Of a stretch of DNA of 64,000 nt, positions 1 through 7,286 are shown one piece after another; the stretch's first letter is position 1; every line of letters begins with the position of its first letter. Below the pieces are notes generated by a model, which saw nothing but the letters and a program-made list of their open reading frames with translations, made no database searches and was not told the DNA's origin. A program made the position numbers and the translations under genes. Source of the DNA: Salinisphaera sp. LB1 (lineage in GTDB: Bacteria > Pseudomonadota > Gammaproteobacteria > Nevskiales > Salinisphaeraceae); NCBI RefSeq assembly GCF_003177035.1, contig NZ_CP029488.1, positions 248,001-312,000 of the forward strand. The letters run 5' to 3'.

Positions 1-502
1 GTACCAGCAGGCCGAGGATCTGGCTCATCGCTTCGTGCCGGACCGAGAGCATCAGAAAGCCGATCAGCTTCATCGACAGCATGACCGTCAGGGCAAGCAG
101 AACGACCGTGTCCGGATGCGCCAGACTGGCGCCGATATGCTCGGCCACCGCCAGCGCCAGCAGCACCAGCGCCGCGCCAATCACGAGCGCCGAGGACGGC
201 TTGATGATCTCGTGCAGTTCGCGGTCCACGCCCATGCGCCCGGTAATTCGCCAGAGCAGATACGGCAGCGCCAGACCCCGGAACAACGCGGTCAGCGCCG
301 CCACCAGGTACAACTCGGGATAGCCGCCGTAATAGCCGACCGCTGCGGACAACAACGCGATCAGCCAGCACTGCCCGGTATAAGCCAGCAGATAGTTCTG
401 CAGCCAGCGCGAGCCGAGCATGACGAACACCAGGATCAAGCTGGCGATTGCCAGCAGGCTGAACAATGAGGTGGCCAGCGGGGTGAATTGAAGAGAGTTC
501 AT
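1..502 (-). CDS. hyfE: Hydrogenase-4 component E-like membrane protein (partial, 3' end outside window)
   Basis: The N-terminal 167 codons of a polytopic membrane protein; the stop codon lies beyond the left edge. The visible part has about five hydrophobic segments and resembles HyfE of hydrogenase-4/formate hydrogenlyase-type complexes, a small membrane-arm subunit related to NuoK. The start is ATG at 502, behind an AGGGGTGG ribosome site, only 10 bases after the stop of the hyfC-like gene, so the two are co-transcribed. No hydrogenase large or small subunit is in the window, so whether the complex makes hydrogen, oxidises formate or only moves ions cannot be told. The family call is inferred from the hydrophobic pattern and the neighbour. 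Confidence 0.72.
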   Translation of the reverse strand, partial: MNSLQFTPLATSLFSLLAIASLILVFVMLGSRWLQNYLLAYTGQCWLIALLSAAVGYYGGYPELYLVAALTALFRGLALPYLLWRITGRMGVDRELHEIIKPSSALVIGAALVLLALAVAEHIGASLAHPDTVVLLALTVMLSMKLIGFLMLSVRHEAMSQILGLLV

Positions 503-512
503 GGACCCACCC

Positions 513-1457
513 CTAAAACTGCTGCGCCACGATGCCAAGCACCGCCAGTAAAAAGGACGCCGCCAGCGGTTCCTGGTAACGGAAGAAACGCAACCGGGCC
601 TGCGCCGTCTCGACCACGATGACCGCCAAGGCCACGACACCGAACTTGATCGCGATCGCGCCGACCGCCCCGGCCTCGCCGACGAGCGTGCCGACATGCG
701 ACAACCCCCAGGGCAGCGTGAGCACGTTGCAGAAAATGGTGTAGAGGATGAATTGCTTCATCATCGAAGCCCAGCGCGCGAAGGCCATCAGCGGGCCCGA
801 GTATTCGAGCGTGCGCGCCGCGCCGATCATGTAGATCTCGATATCGGTGCTGGAGTGGATCGGCAGCCGATCAGTCTCAACCAGCAGCAGCACGAAGAAC
901 GCACAGACAATGAAGATATGCGCCGGGCTGAAGAACACCGGCCAATGGCCGGCCAGCAGATGATTAACCGGAAACGGCAACATCGTGTGCGCCAGCAGCG
1001 CGACGCCGGCCAACACCAGGATCAGCGTGGGTTCCGACAGGATGCCGAGCATGGCCGAGCGGCTCGAGCCGATGCCGCCATAGGCGCTGCCGGTATCCAG
1101 GCCGGACATCATCAGCATGAACGAGCCGATCGACAGCACCATGCCGCCGCCCAGAATATCGCCCATGTCGGACTGCGGCAGCGGGAAATCGGTGAGCACC
1201 GGAATCAGTATCGGCACGATGCACATGGCCGCGAACGCGACCACCGGCGTGATCAGATAGACGAACGACGCCGACTCTGGAATCACCAGTTCCTTATGGA
1301 ACAGCTTCCACAGGTCGCGATAGGGCTGGATCAGCGACGGACCGGTCGCGCGCTGGACGCGCTCCTTGCCGCGGAGAATGAACCCCTCAAGCAAAGGCGA
1401 AAGCAACAACGCCGCCAGCACCTGTCCAATTTGCGAGACCACATCAGGCAGACTCAC
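513..1457 (-). CDS. hyfC: HyfC/HycD-type membrane subunit (respiratory complex I subunit 1 family)
   Basis: A 314-residue integral membrane protein of the NuoH/HycD/HyfC family, which anchors the hydrophilic arm of group 4 hydrogenases and complex I. Visible signs are about eight hydrophobic segments, the loop GSSRSAMLGILSEP near residues 126-139, and the conserved acidic stretch VETDRLPIHSSTDIE near 195-209. The usual SSRE loop glutamate is replaced by serine here. The start is GTG at 1457, chosen because AAGGAG lies 7 bases upstream and because it overlaps (GTGA) the stop of a short leader ORF. It is the first large gene downstream of a fluoride riboswitch. NuoH itself is less likely because hyfE follows directly instead of nuoI. 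Confidence 0.8.
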   Translation of the reverse strand: MSLPDVVSQIGQVLAALLLSPLLEGFILRGKERVQRATGPSLIQPYRDLWKLFHKELVIPESASFVYLITPVVAFAAMCIVPILIPVLTDFPLPQSDMGDILGGGMVLSIGSFMLMMSGLDTGSAYGGIGSSRSAMLGILSEPTLILVLAGVALLAHTMLPFPVNHLLAGHWPVFFSPAHIFIVCAFFVLLLVETDRLPIHSSTDIEIYMIGAARTLEYSGPLMAFARWASMMKQFILYTIFCNVLTLPWGLSHVGTLVGEAGAVGAIAIKFGVVALAVIVVETAQARLRFFRYQEPLAASFLLAVLGIVAQQF

Positions 1458-1522
1458 CCAGCGCTCCTTGCGCTGCTATGAGCTACGATGATCTCGTCGA
1501 TTGACGAAGCATATTCCAGCAT
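1454..1522 (-). CDS. 22-codon leader ORF coupled to hyfC
   Basis: A short ORF beginning MLEYASSIDE, ATG at 1522, whose TGA stop overlaps the GTG start of hyfC as GTGA. The SD-like AGATAGG (1537-1531) sits 8 bases before its ATG and is complementary to CCTATCT at the 3' edge of the fluoride aptamer. The arrangement suggests that the riboswitch controls translation of this leader, and hyfC follows by coupling. No homologue is recognised; the peptide sequence may be unimportant. Confidence 0.45.
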   Translation of the reverse strand: MLEYASSIDEIIVAHSSARSAG

Positions 1523-1530
1523 CGGATGCA

Positions 1531-1596
1531 CCTATCTTGCGATCAGATAGGAGTCATTAGCCGATGTCGGCGGTTCGAGGCGAACTCCATCGCCTG
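1531..1596 (-). promoter_or_regulatory. Fluoride riboswitch (crcB motif) I, with expression platform
   Basis: Read on the minus strand, 1594-1548 matches the fluoride aptamer: GGCGATGGAGTTCGCC, then AACCGCC, a GCCGA/TCGGC hairpin and TAATGACTCCTA. GGCGA pairs with TCGCC, and GGAGT pairs with ACTCC. Directly 3', CCTATCT (1551-1545) can instead pair with AGATAGG (1537-1531), the ribosome site of the leader ORF. This is a mutually exclusive, translation-type platform. It precedes hyfC/hyfE-like genes rather than a fluoride exporter. Confidence 0.85.
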
Positions 1597-1946
1597 TGAT
1601 CGTCTGGCCGCATCAACTATTCGCTATTCGCACGGCGCTGTCAATCGCCGATAAACGCCGACGCTTGCTTTGCAGCATCAGAACAATAAGCCTCGTTATC
1701 ATTCGCTTTCGTCTCACGATCGGCAAATATGCGCGCATGGAGCTGGCACCCATACGGGGGACGCGACGGCCGTTCCGGCTGTATTCGATGGGTGCTGACA
1801 CCAGCCTCGAACACCCGTGCCAGGTCGTAGAAACTCGGGATCGTTGGTCTCCGGCCGGGCGATCGAGCGCCTGTGATGCCCCGGGGGTCACGCTATCGCG
1901 CGGACAATGACATCGCGAACCGAGCCAACGGCCCACGCTCGATCGC
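1597..1946. other. Intergenic region between DUF190 gene and fluoride riboswitch I
   Basis: About 350 bases with no convincing coding sequence. It must hold the promoter of the riboswitch I transcript (minus strand). A short imperfect GTGATGCCCC/GGGGGTCAC dyad at about 1874-1892 could end the crcB-DUF190 transcript, but it lacks a T-run. Confidence 0.4.
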
Positions 1947-2261
1947 TCAGTGGCCAAATTCCCAGTACTCGATGGTTCGGCGTATACAGAACACGTGTAG
2001 CTTCTCCTCCTCCACGGCGCGAAGGAGTTCGTCGGCCTTGTCACCGTCGAGCACGAACATCAGCTCCTCTGGCTCATCGGCCAGCTCAAAGAAGTGTGCG
2101 GAATGGGTATGCCCACTGGCCCCCGTACCTTCCGCATCCACCCGGCGCGTATGGCGCTTGATGTCATGCGATTTGGCGATGCCGGCGACCGTGTCGAGCA
2201 CCGGCTTACCGTGATGCCGGCGTGATCGCGGCGCCATGAAGATCACTTCGAATCCTTTCAT
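1947..2261 (-). CDS. DUF190 family protein (PII-like fold), coupled to crcB
   Basis: A 104-residue soluble protein of the DUF190 family, small PII-like proteins often encoded beside crcB; their role in fluoride export is not established. Typical traits are the N-terminal MKGFEVIFM strand, a histidine-rich loop near residue 55 (SGHTHSAHFF), and the acidic helix DEPEELMFVLDGDKADELL. The start is ATG at 2261, overlapping the crcB TGA as ATGA, with GGGAGGTGGG inside the end of crcB as ribosome site. Longer upstream starts would run back through crcB and are rejected. Translation is therefore coupled to crcB, and expression should follow riboswitch II. Confidence 0.82.
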   Translation of the reverse strand: MKGFEVIFMAPRSRRHHGKPVLDTVAGIAKSHDIKRHTRRVDAEGTGASGHTHSAHFFELADEPEELMFVLDGDKADELLRAVEEEKLHVFCIRRTIEYWEFGH

Positions 2262-2662
2262 TGCCCACCTCCCAGAAGTTGGCGCAAGAGCACAAACGAG
2301 GCCATTCCAAGCCCCACCATGCACAACGAGCCAACGACGTGCACGACGATGCCGACAAAGCCCCAGATGAAGCGACCGGCCTGTAGCTCGCTGAATATTT
2401 CAGCCGAAAACGTCGAGAAAGTCGTAAGCGCACCGAGAAAGCCGGTGACCACGAACAAGCGCCAGAACGACGACAGCTCGGGGATGGCCGTGAAGGTCGC
2501 GATCGCCAAACCGATCAGAAAGGCACCGAGCAGATTCGCCGCCAATGTACCGGGCGGCAGATCGGGCAGGTAAGCGTTCAGGGCGATGCCCAGCAACCAG
2601 CGTATATTCGCGCCAATAGCCGCACCGGCAGCGATCGCGAGAATCGAATAAATGATCGGCAT
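2258..2662 (-). CDS. crcB: Fluoride exporter CrcB/Fluc
   Basis: A 134-residue dual-topology fluoride channel of the CrcB/Fluc family, which lets F- leave the cytoplasm. It has four hydrophobic helices and the family signatures GANIRWLLG (near residue 16), GTLAANLLGAFLIG (near 38-51, including the pore asparagine) and GFLGALTTFSTFSAE (near 73-87, with the central phenylalanines). The start is ATG at 2662, after GAGCAGGA; an in-frame extension upstream is rejected as non-conserved. It overlaps the DUF190 gene by 4 bases. A fluoride riboswitch lies about 400 bases upstream on the same strand. Confidence 0.93.
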   Translation of the reverse strand: MPIIYSILAIAAGAAIGANIRWLLGIALNAYLPDLPPGTLAANLLGAFLIGLAIATFTAIPELSSFWRLFVVTGFLGALTTFSTFSAEIFSELQAGRFIWGFVGIVVHVVGSLCMVGLGMASFVLLRQLLGGGQ

Positions 2663-2786
2663 TGTTTTGTCCTGCTCGTATTCCGCGCCATCCTCAGACT
2701 CGACGGTCTGGCCTTGAGCGTGATGTGTTTCGGGTTCGTATGCCGAATGAGCGAAATCGTACGATTCCGGCGGGCTCATCGCGCGA

Positions 2787-3035
2787 TCACTCCGCAGCGC
2801 TCAGGAACGACCGGCATCGCGGGAATACATGGTCGGCGGCCCATCGGGCGCTTGCCCCCGAGGCGCCCGGCCGCAAGCGGTTCGGCGACGGCGATAGACG
2901 GGCCAGCGCAATACCGGGATAGGCCCTTGCCAGTCGATCGAACAGCCGCGGAGCCGGATCGATCCTGGCCGGGAACAGGCGTAGCACAAAAGCGAGGGGC
3001 GCCAATACGCAAGCGCCTGGCAGCGACGACAACAC
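2787..3035 (-). CDS. Small hydrophobic-headed ORF under fluoride riboswitch II
   Basis: An 82-codon ORF starting GTG at 3035 (or TTG at 3032) behind a strong GGAGG site (3045-3041). One hydrophobic segment (PGACVLAPLAFVLRLF) is followed by an Arg/Pro/Ala-rich tail. I recognise no family. The case for it is positional: the TAGGAGT around its start is the sequence that the 3' strand of fluoride aptamer II can sequester. It could be a fluoride-induced small membrane protein, or only a translated leader for crcB 125 bases downstream. Base composition does not decide. Confidence 0.35.
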   Translation of the reverse strand: MLSSLPGACVLAPLAFVLRLFPARIDPAPRLFDRLARAYPGIALARLSPSPNRLRPGASGASARWAADHVFPRCRSFLSAAE

Positions 3036-3114
3036 TCCTACCTCCAACACGTGGATTAAATAGGAGTCATCAGCCTCGGATAGGAGGCAATTCAAGGCAA
3101 ACTCCATCGCCTTC
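3034..3114 (-). promoter_or_regulatory. Fluoride riboswitch (crcB motif) II, upstream of crcB
   Basis: On the minus strand, 3111-3061 reads GGCGATGGAGTTTGCC, a linker, a GCCTC/GAGGC hairpin (3089-3072 area), then TGATGACTCCTA. This is the fluoride aptamer layout with a different P3 sequence from riboswitch I. The terminal ACTCCTA (3067-3061) is complementary to TAGGAGT (3040-3034), which overlaps the ribosome site and start of the small ORF at 3035. That again suggests translational control by alternative pairing. The next large genes are crcB and its DUF190 partner, the expected targets. Confidence 0.87.
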
Positions 3115-3292
3115 GTTGTACGACCGAAATATCTCGCCGAAGGCAGAGCATGTCAAGAAACGCCCCCAATGCAGGGTGGCGACCCGTATCAATGGCGAAT
3201 GAATATAGCGTTGGATCAGGCTGAGCCCGGCGCCGGCCGCCCCCCCCCATGGGTGGCGACTACCCACCACATCGCATGTTGATTCCGGGCGA

Positions 3293-3895
3293 TCAGTTCG
3301 GCTGCCGGCGATACGCGACGATCGAGTCGGCGATGTCGTCGGCCAGTTGTTGGACGGCGGAACTCGCGACTGCACGCTGGGCATAGGAACGCAAGCCCAT
3401 GACCTCGGCCTGCAGGCGTCGCCCGAGCCGCGTCGGATCCTGCTCCGGCCCCAGTTCGCCGCGCGCCCGGGCGTTGCGAAACGCTTCGACAAACTGCTGT
3501 TCCATGGCCGCCAGCAGATGATCGGCCTTGTTCCCGGCGAGCGACGCCCGGTCGCCGAGTTCGAGCAGGCTCTTGACCAGTAGACAGGCCCGGCTGGGTA
3601 CCGCCGGCTCACGCAACGCCCCGAGCGCGCGTACATAGGCGGCCAGCCCGTCGATCGGCGAGGCGTAGCGCGCCCGCTGTTTTTCCAGATCCTCGAGTCC
3701 GAGGGCCGCATAGCGGTCCAGAGCCGCTTCGAAAAGCGCCTGCTTGCTTCCGAACGCCGCGTAAATACTGCCGGGCCGCATATCGAGGGCATGCTCCAGA
3801 TCCTTGAGCGACGTGGCGTGAAAGCCCTGTTGCCAGAACAGGTTTACCGCCTTATCGAGACTCTGCTCGCGGTCATACAGCCGTTGTCTTGGCAT
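3293..3895 (-). CDS. TetR/AcrR family transcriptional repressor
   Basis: A 200-residue regulator with an N-terminal TetR helix-turn-helix: helices near residues 10-25 (DKAVNLFWQQGFHATSLKDL) and the recognition part RPGSIYAAFGSKQALFEAAL near 40-59. The C-terminal ligand domain ends in a helical AVQQLADDIADSIVAYRR. I place the start at ATG 3895, where TetR homology begins; a TTG 13 codons upstream is possible. It is divergent from the AhpD-like gene, and a perfect 16-bp palindrome lies between them, the usual arrangement for a TetR protein repressing itself and its neighbour. The ligand is unknown; electrophiles or peroxides would suit an AhpD-type target. Confidence 0.88.
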   Translation of the reverse strand: MPRQRLYDREQSLDKAVNLFWQQGFHATSLKDLEHALDMRPGSIYAAFGSKQALFEAALDRYAALGLEDLEKQRARYASPIDGLAAYVRALGALREPAVPSRACLLVKSLLELGDRASLAGNKADHLLAAMEQQFVEAFRNARARGELGPEQDPTRLGRRLQAEVMGLRSYAQRAVASSAVQQLADDIADSIVAYRRQPN

Positions 3896-3956
3896 GGCGT
3901 CATTCCGGGCTCGGGCAGGGAGCCCACGTGGCAAGAAATATGGCGCAAATCTTAAC

Positions 3957-3972
3957 TTGAGTGATCACTCAA
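3957..3972. promoter_or_regulatory. Perfect 16-bp palindrome, probable TetR operator
   Basis: TTGAGTGATCACTCAA is perfectly self-complementary. It lies 62 bases from the tetR start and 83 bases before the AhpD-like start, in the divergent promoter region. Length and symmetry fit a TetR-family operator. Binding is inferred. Confidence 0.7.
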
Positions 3973-4054
3973 TTACGAGTATGGTTTCAACCACTGATTG
4001 GCCTCGAAAGAACAAGACGAGGCCGGGAACGCATTAACCCGAAAAGGATGGGCC

Positions 4055-4609
4055 ATGAGCGAATTCACACTGCACGACAAGACCACTGCCCCCGAGGCCA
4101 GCCAACCCCTGCTCCAGAACTCGCTGGATGGATTCGGGATGATTCCGAATCTGCATGCGGTGATGGCCGAAGCGCCCGGTCTGCTGGCGGGATATCAGCA
4201 GCTGCATCAGCTATTCACCGAAACCAGCTTCGATGCCGACGAACAGACAGTCGTCTGGCAGAGCATCAACGTCGAACACGCGTGTCACTACTGTGTGCCG
4301 GCGCATACGGGCATTGCCAAGCAGATGAAGGTGGACGACGACATCACCGAGGCGCTACGCAACGAAACCGCCCTGCCCACGGCCAAACTGGAAGCGCTGC
4401 GCGACTTCACGCTCAGCGTGGTGCGTGAGCGCGGTCACGTCAGCGAGGATGCGGTGCAACGTTTCCTCGATGCCGGCTATACCAAGCGCCAGGTTCTGGA
4501 GGTGGTGCTCGGTGTCGCGCAGAAGACCATGAGCAACTACGTGAACCACCTAGCCGAAACGCCGGTCGACAAGCCGTTTCAGAAATTCGAATGGCACAAG
4601 GCCGCGTAA
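4055..4609 (+). CDS. AhpD/carboxymuconolactone decarboxylase-like protein
   Basis: A 184-residue protein of the AhpD/CMD superfamily, typically small alpha-helical enzymes of peroxide or electrophile defence. The signature EHACHYCVPAHTGIA (near residues 72-86) has the CxxC pair plus the downstream histidine that form the redox/proton-relay centre, and the helix preceding it carries the conserved glutamate. The start is ATG at 4055 after AAAAGGATG. It is divergently transcribed from a TetR gene with a palindromic operator between them, so induction by the TetR ligand is likely. The actual substrate is not visible; no ahpC lies nearby. Confidence 0.85.
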   Translation: MSEFTLHDKTTAPEASQPLLQNSLDGFGMIPNLHAVMAEAPGLLAGYQQLHQLFTETSFDADEQTVVWQSINVEHACHYCVPAHTGIAKQMKVDDDITEALRNETALPTAKLEALRDFTLSVVRERGHVSEDAVQRFLDAGYTKRQVLEVVLGVAQKTMSNYVNHLAETPVDKPFQKFEWHKAA

Positions 4610-4631
4610 GGCGAACGGCCACAGCCCGGAT

Positions 4632-4677
4632 CGCGACGCGGCCCGGGCCATCGGCATCCGCTCCGGGCCGCGTTGCG
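4632..4677. terminator. Strong GC hairpin between convergent genes
   Basis: CGCGACGCGGCCCGG (4632-4646) pairs with CCGGGCCGCGTTGCG (4663-4677), 14 of 15 matches with a 16-base loop. It sits between the convergent AhpD-like and symporter genes. There is no long T-run, so it may only protect 3' ends. Confidence 0.55.
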
Positions 4678-4722
4678 GGGACCGTCCAGGACGGAACGGT
4701 ACCCTGCCGTGGCCTGGATTCG

Positions 4723-6183
4723 CTACCGGCCCGCGGCCATCATCGCGGCCGGCCGGGCCGCCACGCTGCGGCGGCTTTCCAATACCGTGCCGCACAGGAA
4801 ACCGACGGTGCATATCGCCAGGCCCCAGACGTTGATGCCGAGATCCTCGGCGTAGGTGCCCGTGCCGATATCGACAAACGACGGGAATACCGTGATGCCG
4901 CTGAAGACGTCCACGGCCTTGAGCACGCCGATCGCCAGGCCAGGCCAGATCGCGAAGTAGAAACTCCAGGGCCCGACCCGCGGCAGCCAGGCCAGCAGAA
5001 AGATTGGCGCCAAGCCCATGATGGCCGTGCCGCTGATCGTGGTCGCCGCAATCACGGCGGGCCCGACGCCTTTAATGTAGAGGCTCAGAAGCGGCAGATT
5101 GCCGAGGATCGCGATGAGGGCCATGGCCCAGCGACCGCGACGCACCTGGGCCTCGGTGCATTCACCCGTACGGTGCGGCCAGTCGCGGGAGACGAACTTC
5201 GCGCTCGAGCTGAACGTCGAATCCAGGGTCGATCCAGCGCTGGTGAGCATCACGGCGTTGAACAACAGCGCCATCCAGAGGCCGATCGCGGCCGGCACGG
5301 CCACGGCCACCGGCGCATCACCCGGCACGCCGGCCGCCAGCGCATAGACCCCGGCCAGGCTGAACAAGGCGATCAGCAGGCCGCCCAGGATCGCGGCAAT
5401 GACAAAGGCGCGCATCATGCTGGCCGGCCGGCTGAGAAAGGCGCGATCCGTGAGCACCGGATCATGAAAGCCGTAGCTCAGGCACTGCACCAGCGCGAGC
5501 GCCAGAAAAGTCAGGCCGCCAGCCTGCATGGTCGGCGTGACACCGCCGTTGCTCACGGTCGGGAAACCGTGTTCGGCAAATCCGGGGATGAGCACGGCCA
5601 GTGTCGCGACCAACAATACCGCGAGCAGAAACGTCTGCATGGCATCGGTGAGAATGCTCGATCGCAAACCGCCGCGCAGACTGTAGTAGGCGGTAAACGC
5701 AGTCATCACGATCGCTGCCGTCCAGTACGATGCACTGCCTTCCGGGCCGAAGAATTGGGACGTGACCTTGGTGTTCGACCACACCTCGTTGAACAGGCGA
5801 ATGGCGATCACGACCATGAATATCTTGGCAGCGGCGGTGCCATATCTGGCGCGCAGAAACTGCGGCAGCGAGGTATACCCGCCGCGGGTGCGCATGAAAT
5901 AGACCGCGGCGCCGACGACGATGAAGCTCAGCCAGTACGACCCGTAGGCGATGCCGCCGATCACGCCGTAGCTGGCCGACAGGCCCATGGCGTTGTACAC
6001 GCTTTTGGCCATGACCCAGCTCATCGCCGCGCTCACGCCGAGAAGCCAGGCGCCGGGTGGCACACCGCGCGCCGAGCCGCCACCGAAAAATTGTGCCGCG
6101 CTGGTCGCGCGTGGTGTCATGATCCAGATCAGTACCGCATAAGCGGCCAATACCAGCCAGGGGGCCCACAGGGTCGTGCTCAC
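4723..6183 (-). CDS. Sodium:solute symporter (SSS family)
   Basis: A 486-residue secondary transporter with about 13 hydrophobic segments. Family features include MSWVMAKSVYNAMG near residue 52, YTSLPQFLRARYG near 103, the sodium-site helix region YSLRGGLRSSILTDAMQ near 168-184, and STLDSTFSSSAKF near 320. The start is GTG at 6183, chosen because CGGAGAA precedes it and hydrophobicity begins there; the ATG-initiated extension upstream is rejected. It is divergent from the ECF sigma gene. Substrate cannot be inferred; it shares no obvious pathway with the arsenosugar-like cluster apart from the common intergenic region. Confidence 0.85.
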   Translation of the reverse strand: MSTTLWAPWLVLAAYAVLIWIMTPRATSAAQFFGGGSARGVPPGAWLLGVSAAMSWVMAKSVYNAMGLSASYGVIGGIAYGSYWLSFIVVGAAVYFMRTRGGYTSLPQFLRARYGTAAAKIFMVVIAIRLFNEVWSNTKVTSQFFGPEGSASYWTAAIVMTAFTAYYSLRGGLRSSILTDAMQTFLLAVLLVATLAVLIPGFAEHGFPTVSNGGVTPTMQAGGLTFLALALVQCLSYGFHDPVLTDRAFLSRPASMMRAFVIAAILGGLLIALFSLAGVYALAAGVPGDAPVAVAVPAAIGLWMALLFNAVMLTSAGSTLDSTFSSSAKFVSRDWPHRTGECTEAQVRRGRWAMALIAILGNLPLLSLYIKGVGPAVIAATTISGTAIMGLAPIFLLAWLPRVGPWSFYFAIWPGLAIGVLKAVDVFSGITVFPSFVDIGTGTYAEDLGINVWGLAICTVGFLCGTVLESRRSVAARPAAMMAAGR

Positions 6184-6307
6184 ATCGATTCTCCGGAAAG
6201 ATCTGCGTCGTGCTTCGCGCAAGCAATGAGTCGTCAACGGCCGAACGAATCTTACGCACGGCGGTTGCAACAGCCCCGGGCGAACCCCATTCCGCCGGCA
6301 TCCGTTG

Positions 6308-6904
6308 ATGAGTGACGCCATGCGCCCGAGCAGCGATTCCACGCCGTCCGCCGCGGAGTACTGGCTGCAACGCCACGGCGATGCACTCTATGCCTTCGCC
6401 CTGGCCCGGGTATTCGATCGCGCGAGCGCCGAGGATCTGGTCCAGGACACCCTGCTCGCGGCACTACGCCAACAAGACAGCTTTCGGGCCGATTCCAGCG
6501 AGCGCAGCTGGCTGATCGGCATCCTCAAGCACAAGTGCATCGACGAGATACGCCGGCGCGCGCGGTCGGCGCGTGCCCGGGAGCCGCATGCCGACGACGT
6601 GGAAGCACAGCTGTTCCGGCCCGATGGTCGCTGGCGCGAACCGCCGGCGGCCTGGGCGGACGAACCGCTACAGCAACTCCAGCGCGACGCCTTCATCACC
6701 GCGCTGGGGCGTTGTCTGGACGGGGTGCCCGAGGCGCAGCGCGACTCCTTCGTCATGCGCGAACTGCACGGCCTCGATATCGACGCGGCCAGCACGCAGA
6801 TGGGGGTGACGCCGAACAATCTTTATGTATTGTTGCATCGGGCCCGGCTGCGGTTGCGGCGGTGCCTGGAAAAGAGTGGTTTCATGGCGGAGCGCGTTCG
6901 ATGA
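6308..6904 (+). CDS. ECF-type RNA polymerase sigma factor
   Basis: A 198-residue extracytoplasmic-function sigma factor. Region 2 covers about residues 18-85 (LYAFALARVFDRASAEDLV, then SWLIGILKHKCIDEIRRR, the -10 recognition helix). After a variable linker, region 4 spans about 130-190 (LDGVPEAQRDSFVMRELHG, then GVTPNNLYVLLHRARLRLR). The ATG at 6308 is used; ATG 6320 is also possible and neither has a strong ribosome site. It overlaps the anti-sigma gene by ATGA, so stoichiometric synthesis is expected. The pair heads the ArsS cluster, as seen in many arsenosugar-type loci. Confidence 0.9.
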   Translation: MSDAMRPSSDSTPSAAEYWLQRHGDALYAFALARVFDRASAEDLVQDTLLAALRQQDSFRADSSERSWLIGILKHKCIDEIRRRARSARAREPHADDVEAQLFRPDGRWREPPAAWADEPLQQLQRDAFITALGRCLDGVPEAQRDSFVMRELHGLDIDAASTQMGVTPNNLYVLLHRARLRLRRCLEKSGFMAERVR

Positions 6905-7167
6905 TGGGGCTTCCAACATGCCGCGAAGTGGCGGTCGAGCTGTCGCGGGAACACGACGTACCCGGGTTTCATCCCCGGTCGCGCCCGATGAAACTGCATT
7001 TGCTGATGTGCCGCGACTGTCGTCGTTATGCCCGGCAACTGGCCTGGATGCAGCAAGCACTCACCCTGGCCCGAAGCGCCGATGTTGCCACGCCCGGGCT
7101 CCCGGCGGCCGCCCGCGCCCGGATCCGGAACCGGCTGCGCAACGAGCGCCCGCGCCCGCCGGTGTAA
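6901..7167 (+). CDS. Zinc-finger anti-sigma factor (ZAS type)
   Basis: An 88-residue protein starting with ATG at 6901 inside the sigma stop (ATGA). It has the ZAS signature H-x3-C-x2-C as HLLMCRDC near residues 33-40, with an additional N-terminal CREV that could supply a ligand. Small ZAS proteins hold their ECF sigma inactive and release it when thiols are oxidised or metals bind. There is no transmembrane segment, so the sensing is cytoplasmic. The overlap and position make it the partner of the upstream sigma factor. Confidence 0.82.
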   Translation: MMGLPTCREVAVELSREHDVPGFHPRSRPMKLHLLMCRDCRRYARQLAWMQQALTLARSADVATPGLPAAARARIRNRLRNERPRPPV

Positions 7168-7286
7168 GTTTCGTCGCGCCGGAACGACTCATCCCAAAGA
7201 TCGGCTATCGGGCGAAATCGTAGCAAGCGCCGGGCCCGGCCCGGTAAGCGATCCGCCTGTCGAACAACTGCAAGGATGAACCCAGC

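Noticed and set aside
513-1457. NuoH of respiratory complex I
   Set aside because: The neighbour is hyfE-like, not nuoI/nuoG, and the length and loop fit HyfC/HycD better.
4591-6315. Long plus-strand frame of 574 codons opposite the symporter
   Set aside because: Arg/His/Asp-rich antisense shadow of the symporter gene with no family resemblance or signal.
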